Source: Onthophagus taurus | Lineage: Eukaryota; Arthropoda; Insecta; Coleoptera; Scarabaeidae | DNA length: 64,000 bases | Direction of reading: 5' to 3' | Assembly: GCF_036711975.1 (NCBI RefSeq) | Contig: NC_091972.1 | Coordinates: forward strand, 19,287,001 to 19,351,000 | Shown here: piece by piece, positions 60,060 through 64,000 of the stretch | How positions within the stretch are numbered: the stretch's first letter is position 1 | Layout: every line of letters starts with the position of its first letter | Position numbers and translations under genes: made by a program | The notes under the pieces: model-generated | The model's input: only the letters and a program-made list of their open reading frames with translations | The model's database searches: none | What the model was told of the DNA's origin: nothing

Positions 60060-61830
60060 TAAGCGAGAACAGGATCATTGCAAAAAGTAATCTATATTTC
60101 TCGAAACATTTTTTATAATTGTGGTCTCTATAATTGGTATAGTCTTTTGAAAGAAATTTTGTTAAAGGTTTCGTAATTTGAGCGAAATTTTGTCTAAATC
60201 TTATGTAATATCCGACAAGTTCTAAAAATGCTTTTCTTGGTATACGGAATTGTCGATTATTTAAAAAATTTGTTTCTCAAGAACTAAAAGTGCCTTTTTG
60301 CATTAAAAAGAGGATACTATAATTAATAATTGGTGATATTTCCACAAGGATCCTTCAAGAAATTATTTTATAGCGAATTTTGAAAGTTATCGATCAAAAT
60401 TTTGCAACATCCAAAATTTTATCAAAACTTCAAATATTGTTTTCTTAAAAACTAAACGTTATTTTTCAAAACGGGTTGGTTCATTGGAAAGAGGACACTT
60501 TTATTAACACTTTGGCTAATTTTCATACTCATATTCCAATAAATGGATTTTATACGAATTTTTAAAACTTAATCTGCGAAAATTGCAAAATTCGAAAAAA
60601 TTGTCAATTATTTCAAAAATTTTTTTCTCAAGAACTGAAAGTGATTTTTCAAAACGGCTTTTTGCATTAAAAAGAGGATACTATAATTAATAATTGGTGA
60701 TATTTTCACAAGGATCCTTCAAGAAATTAATTTTATAGCGAATTTTGAAAGTTATCGATGAAAATTGCAACATCGAAAGTTTTATCAAAACTTCAAATAT
60801 TGTTTTCTCGAAAACTAAAAGTTATTTTTCAAAACGTGTTGGTTCATTGGAAACAGGACACTTTTATTAACATTTTGGGAAATTTTCATACCAATATTCG
60901 AAGAAATGGATTTTATACGAATTATTAAAATTTAATTCGAAAAATTGTCGTTCATTTCAAAAATTTATTTCTCACGAACTGAAAGTGATTTTTCAAAACG
61001 GCTTTTTGCATTAAAAAGAGGATACTATAATTAATAATTGGTGATATTTTCACAAGGATCCTTCAAGAAATTAATTTTATAGCGAATTTTGAAAGTTATC
61101 GATGAAAATTGCAACATCGAAAGTTTTATCAAAACTTCAAATATTGTTTTCTTAAAAACTAAAAGTTATTTTTCAAAACGTGTTAATTCATTGCAAAGAG
61201 GACACTTTTATTAACATTTTGGGAAATTTTCATACCAATATTCCAAGAAATGGATGTTATACGAATTATTAAAATTTAATCGGCGAAAATTGCAAAATTC
61301 GAAAAAATTGTAGATTATTACAAAAATTTATTTCTCAAGAACTAAAAGTGATTTTTCAAAACGGCTTGTTGCATTAAAAAGAGGATACTATAATTAATAA
61401 TTGGTGATATTTCCACAAGGATCCTTCAAGAAGTTAATTTTATAGCGAATTTTGAAAGTTATCGATGAAAATTGCAACATCGAAAGTTTTATCAAAACTT
61501 CAAATATTGTTTTCTTAAAAACTAAAAGTTATTTTTCAAAACGTGTTAGTTCATTGGAAAGAGGACACTTTTATTAACATTTTGGGAAATTTTCATACCA
61601 ATATTCCAAGAAATGGATTTTATACGAATTATTAAAATTGAATCGGCGAAAATTGCAAAATTCGAAAAAATTGTCGTTCATTTCAAAAATTTATTTCTCA
61701 CGAACTGAAAGTGATTTTTGAAAACGGCTTTTTGCATTAAAAAGAGGATACTATAATTAATAATTGGTGATATTTCCACAAGAAAATCGAAAACATTATT
61801 AAACATCGAAAATTTTATTAAAACTTCAAA
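60060..61830. repeat. 363-bp tandem array, about 4.5 copies
   Basis: TGGTGATATTTYCACAAGG occurs at 60331, 60695, 61039, 61402 and 61765 (spacing 364, 344, 363, 363). Each unit includes two related halves: TTATTTCTCAAGAACTGAAAGTG and TTGTTTTCTTAAAAACTAAAAGTT with CAAAACG. So the unit may itself derive from a roughly 180-bp dimer. The inner copies are very similar. Confidence 0.9.
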
Positions 61831-61904
61831 TATTGTTTTAAAATGCGTAAAATACATGTTGAAGGTTAAATTTAAATAAAACAATACGATGTATGATTAA
61901 ACTT

Positions 61905-62160
61905 CTTTCTTGCTATATTTTTATTCAATTCGTCCGTACCTAATTTATAAGGTCATCATCAGCCGAATCTACATGACCAAGAAATCACAATTACAAAAAT
62001 TCTTTAAATAAGTCAATCGATACAAAATCTATAATTAGAATTTTAACTTACGGTCAAATAAAAGTCTTTCCAAAATGGAGACACGAAATACACATCATGT
62101 AAACATTTAAAAAACATAAGTTATAATATATTAAAATTTCCACACACACCATATCTTAAA
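61905..62160. repeat. Penelope-like element terminal sequence with degenerate hammerhead-like motif
   Basis: The minus strand of 61937-61962 reads CTGATGA followed by ACCT...AGGT, which looks like the start and stem II of a hammerhead ribozyme, but the following GAAA core is replaced by ACGGA. It borders the plus-strand Penelope fragment. This is a weak motif and the assignment rests on context. Confidence 0.35.
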
Positions 62161-62590
62161 AGTATGGAAAAGAAACCTAATCACAATAATTTTTCTCAAA
62201 TTCAACAATGGAAAAATATAAAGTCTATTAAAAACAAATTGAAAGAAAATAATGCAATTTATATAAAAGCAGACAAAGCAACTGGCATCGTTATAATAAA
62301 AAAAGATGTATATATTAAAAAAACTAATGAATTCATGAAAGGTAACAACTATATAGAACTTGTGAATTAATAAACTATTTTAGTTGACTATAGTTAATTA
62401 GTAAACTTGTGTCATTTAATAATTCCCCAAGATATAAACTCGCAAATTTCATGTTAAATATTTTCAAAGAATTGAATTTCAAACCTACATACTCTATACC
62501 GAATATAACCAAATGCATAAAAGAAGTTGAAAACATAGATCTTACAAATAGATTAATATTCATTTTTGTTTTCTTTTCACCTGGGTAATT
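62161..62590 (+). pseudogene. Penelope-like element RT N-terminal fragment
   Basis: The plus strand reads IYIKADKATGIVIIKKDVYI at about residues 37-56 of the open frame, the KADKGxxVVI motif of Penelope-like reverse transcriptases, followed by NNYIEL. After a deletion, 62430-62580 reads SPRYKLANFMLNIFKELNFK, then LTNRLIFIFVF at the position of the LVSFDV motif. It is broken and runs opposite to the piece at 63050-64000. Confidence 0.7.
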
Positions 62591-62640
62591 CAATTAAACA
62601 AATTTTGCACTTAAAGGTGAAATGTGTTTATTATCACTCT

Positions 62641-62675
62641 ACCGGTTTCGCTCCTTTCGGAGCATCTTCAGGAGT
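62641..62675 (-). ncRNA. Hammerhead-ribozyme-like motif of a Penelope-like element
   Basis: The minus strand reads CTGAAGA (62671-62665), a hairpin GCTCC-GAAA-GGAGC (62663-62650, one bulged base) and then GAAAC (62649-62645). That is the CUGANGA...stem II...GAAA hammerhead core. It lies 3' of the minus-strand Penelope ORF, where such motifs occur in this retroelement class. Stems I and III are not obvious in a single copy, so self-cleavage is uncertain. Confidence 0.45.
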
Positions 62676-63051
62676 TCCTAAAGTTATTAATTTTACAACA
62701 CGTTCTATTATTATATAATTTTACATTTTAACTTACGTAAATTTTTTGAACAACTAAACATGTATGTGATACTTTATTGAATTAATTCACTATTAAAATG
62801 TTAATCTCTAAACATGTGCTATCATACATCACTTTTTATTATATTTTAGGTTATGTTGGAACTGTCAATGGTATATTTTCTATTTTAATGTTGGTAATCT
62901 GTCAAATGTGATTGTCGTGTATTGAATTTAAACTTTCTTGTTTTGAATAGGTTAATTTTCAACAGGTTAAAATGAGGTATTACAACATAAACATATTAAC
63001 TCCCTACATCAAACACACTGAAAAATATAATGGTACAGAGAGAGCAGCTAT

Positions 63052-64000
63052 TTTTAGAGTTCGGGAGGTTTTCGTGGAGGTGTGTATGGTTGTTTGAGAT
63101 AGGTATATAGTGGTCTTCTTGTAGGTATAATTTGTTCGTTTAGGCATGTTACATCAGGGCAGTTGTTGAGGAATTTATTAATTCATAGTTTTCCATTATT
63201 TCTAAATAGTAACTTTTATTGATATGATGAAGGATTCTCTAATTTTTATCTTCGTTAAATTCATGTTTTGAGTTAAATGTTAAGTGATTTCCGAAGTTGG
63301 AGTTATTTTTGTGTTTATGTTCTCTTATTCTTTTTCTAAGGCTTCTTCCTGTTTCTCCAATGTACGCTGCTTTACAAGTGTCGCACTCTAGTATGTACAC
63401 ACCATTGTTGTCCGGTTTATCTATTTTGTCCTTATTGTTTATAAGCATTCTTTCTAATGTTTTATTTGGTTTGAAATTAAGATTTATATTATATTGTTTT
63501 AAACTCTGTTTTATTTTATTGGATATGTTGCCTTGGAATGTTATAGCTCTATAATAAATACTTTGATCTTCATTGTGTTGATTCTTTAGAATGGTACAAT
63601 TAATCATTTTTTGTTTTTTCTGTTGTTTGTTTATAATATTATTTATTATGTAAGTTGGGAAGTTATTATTTTTCGCAACTGTGAATGTGTCTGTGTGATC
63701 TAAAAGCAGCTAGTTTATGTGCGTTACAGTGATATGAGTCGTAGGGTATGACTGCATCTGTCTGTGTTGGTTTTCTGTATGTGTTAAATATAAAACCGTT
63801 ATCCTGTGTTCTTTTTATGTTTATGTCTAGGTAGTTTATTTCGTTATTTTCCTCTTGTTCTATCGTAAATTATATCTTGCTGTGTATTGAGTTAATATAT
63901 TTATGAATCTTGTTTATAGTGTTGTTGTCTTTAGTATTAACAATGACTAGTGTGTCATCTACATACCTTTTCCAAAATTTTATATTTTCAAAATATGGAT
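63052..64000 (-). pseudogene. Penelope-like retroelement: RT catalytic part and GIY-YIG endonuclease
   Basis: Entering from beyond 64000, the minus strand reads FWKRYVDDTLVIVNTKDNN (63998-63915), with the YVDD catalytic motif, then a stop at about 63868. It continues INYLDINIKRTQDNGFIFNT and NTYRKPTQTDAVIPYDSYHC. After a frame change, 63607-63239 encodes NNGVYILECDTCKAAYIGET and GRSLRKRIREHKHKN, the GIY-YIG nuclease (GVYxL, YIGxT, RxxxH). A stop and a frameshift precede the true C-terminus (ending PRKPPEL at about 63053). Because of at least two stops and two shifts it is inactive as a protein-coding copy. Confidence 0.85.

Noticed and set aside
1-64000. tRNA and rRNA genes
   Set aside because: No tRNA A/B-box pair with a foldable cloverleaf and no rRNA-like block was noticed by eye. 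A tRNAscan-SE and Infernal run would be decisive.

Overview
The window is AT-rich nuclear DNA from an insect. Evidence is the small-exon/long-intron gene structure, insect-type orthologues (hindsight/RREB1, Vha13, COX7C, MCCC2, CCDC86), decayed mariner-type transposases with the insect DUF4817-like N-terminus, and a GIY-YIG Penelope-like retroelement. A beetle is a reasonable guess, but the sequence alone does not prove the order.

Layout. 1-3100: repeat-rich intergenic DNA. 3110-33395 (+): one large transcription unit, the hindsight/RREB1 zinc-finger transcription factor. It has a probable 5'UTR exon ending at 3729, a 17.7-kb first intron packed with duplicated transposon remnants plus two GC-richer islands that look like cis-regulatory modules, coding exons at 21467-21550, 21760-25141 and 30598-31738, and a long 3'UTR. 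33434-40433: a TTAA-flanked foldback element whose arms are arrays of a 190-bp repeat, with three further DNA transposons nested inside one another. 41588-43312 (-): V-ATPase subunit G and cytochrome c oxidase subunit 7C. 43789-51570 (+): the mitochondrial leucine-catabolic carboxylase subunit MCCC2, head-to-head with COX7C, with a 5.9-kb GC-AG intron holding non-LTR and hAT remnants. 51601-52084 (-): CCDC86/Cgr1, tail-to-tail with MCCC2 with only 30 bp between stop codons. 52232-54170: two DNA transposons. 54405-58565: a 174-bp satellite array. 58700-59290: three 185-bp repeats just upstream of a small secreted thyroglobulin type-1 protein (59309-59935). 60060-61830: a 363-bp tandem array. 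61930-64000: two oppositely oriented pieces of Penelope-like retroelement with hammerhead-like motifs.

The host genes do not form a pathway. A regulatory zinc-finger gene with large introns lies next to a compact block of four housekeeping genes (proton pump, respiratory chain, leucine degradation, rRNA processing). The right-hand 12 kb is mostly tandem repeats and transposons around one small secreted-protein gene. I found no convincing new biological system. The most unusual structures are the 190-bp-repeat foldback element with its four-level nesting, the inverted repeat arms in intron 1, the GC-AG intron, and the spliced uORF that ends just before the hindsight start codon.
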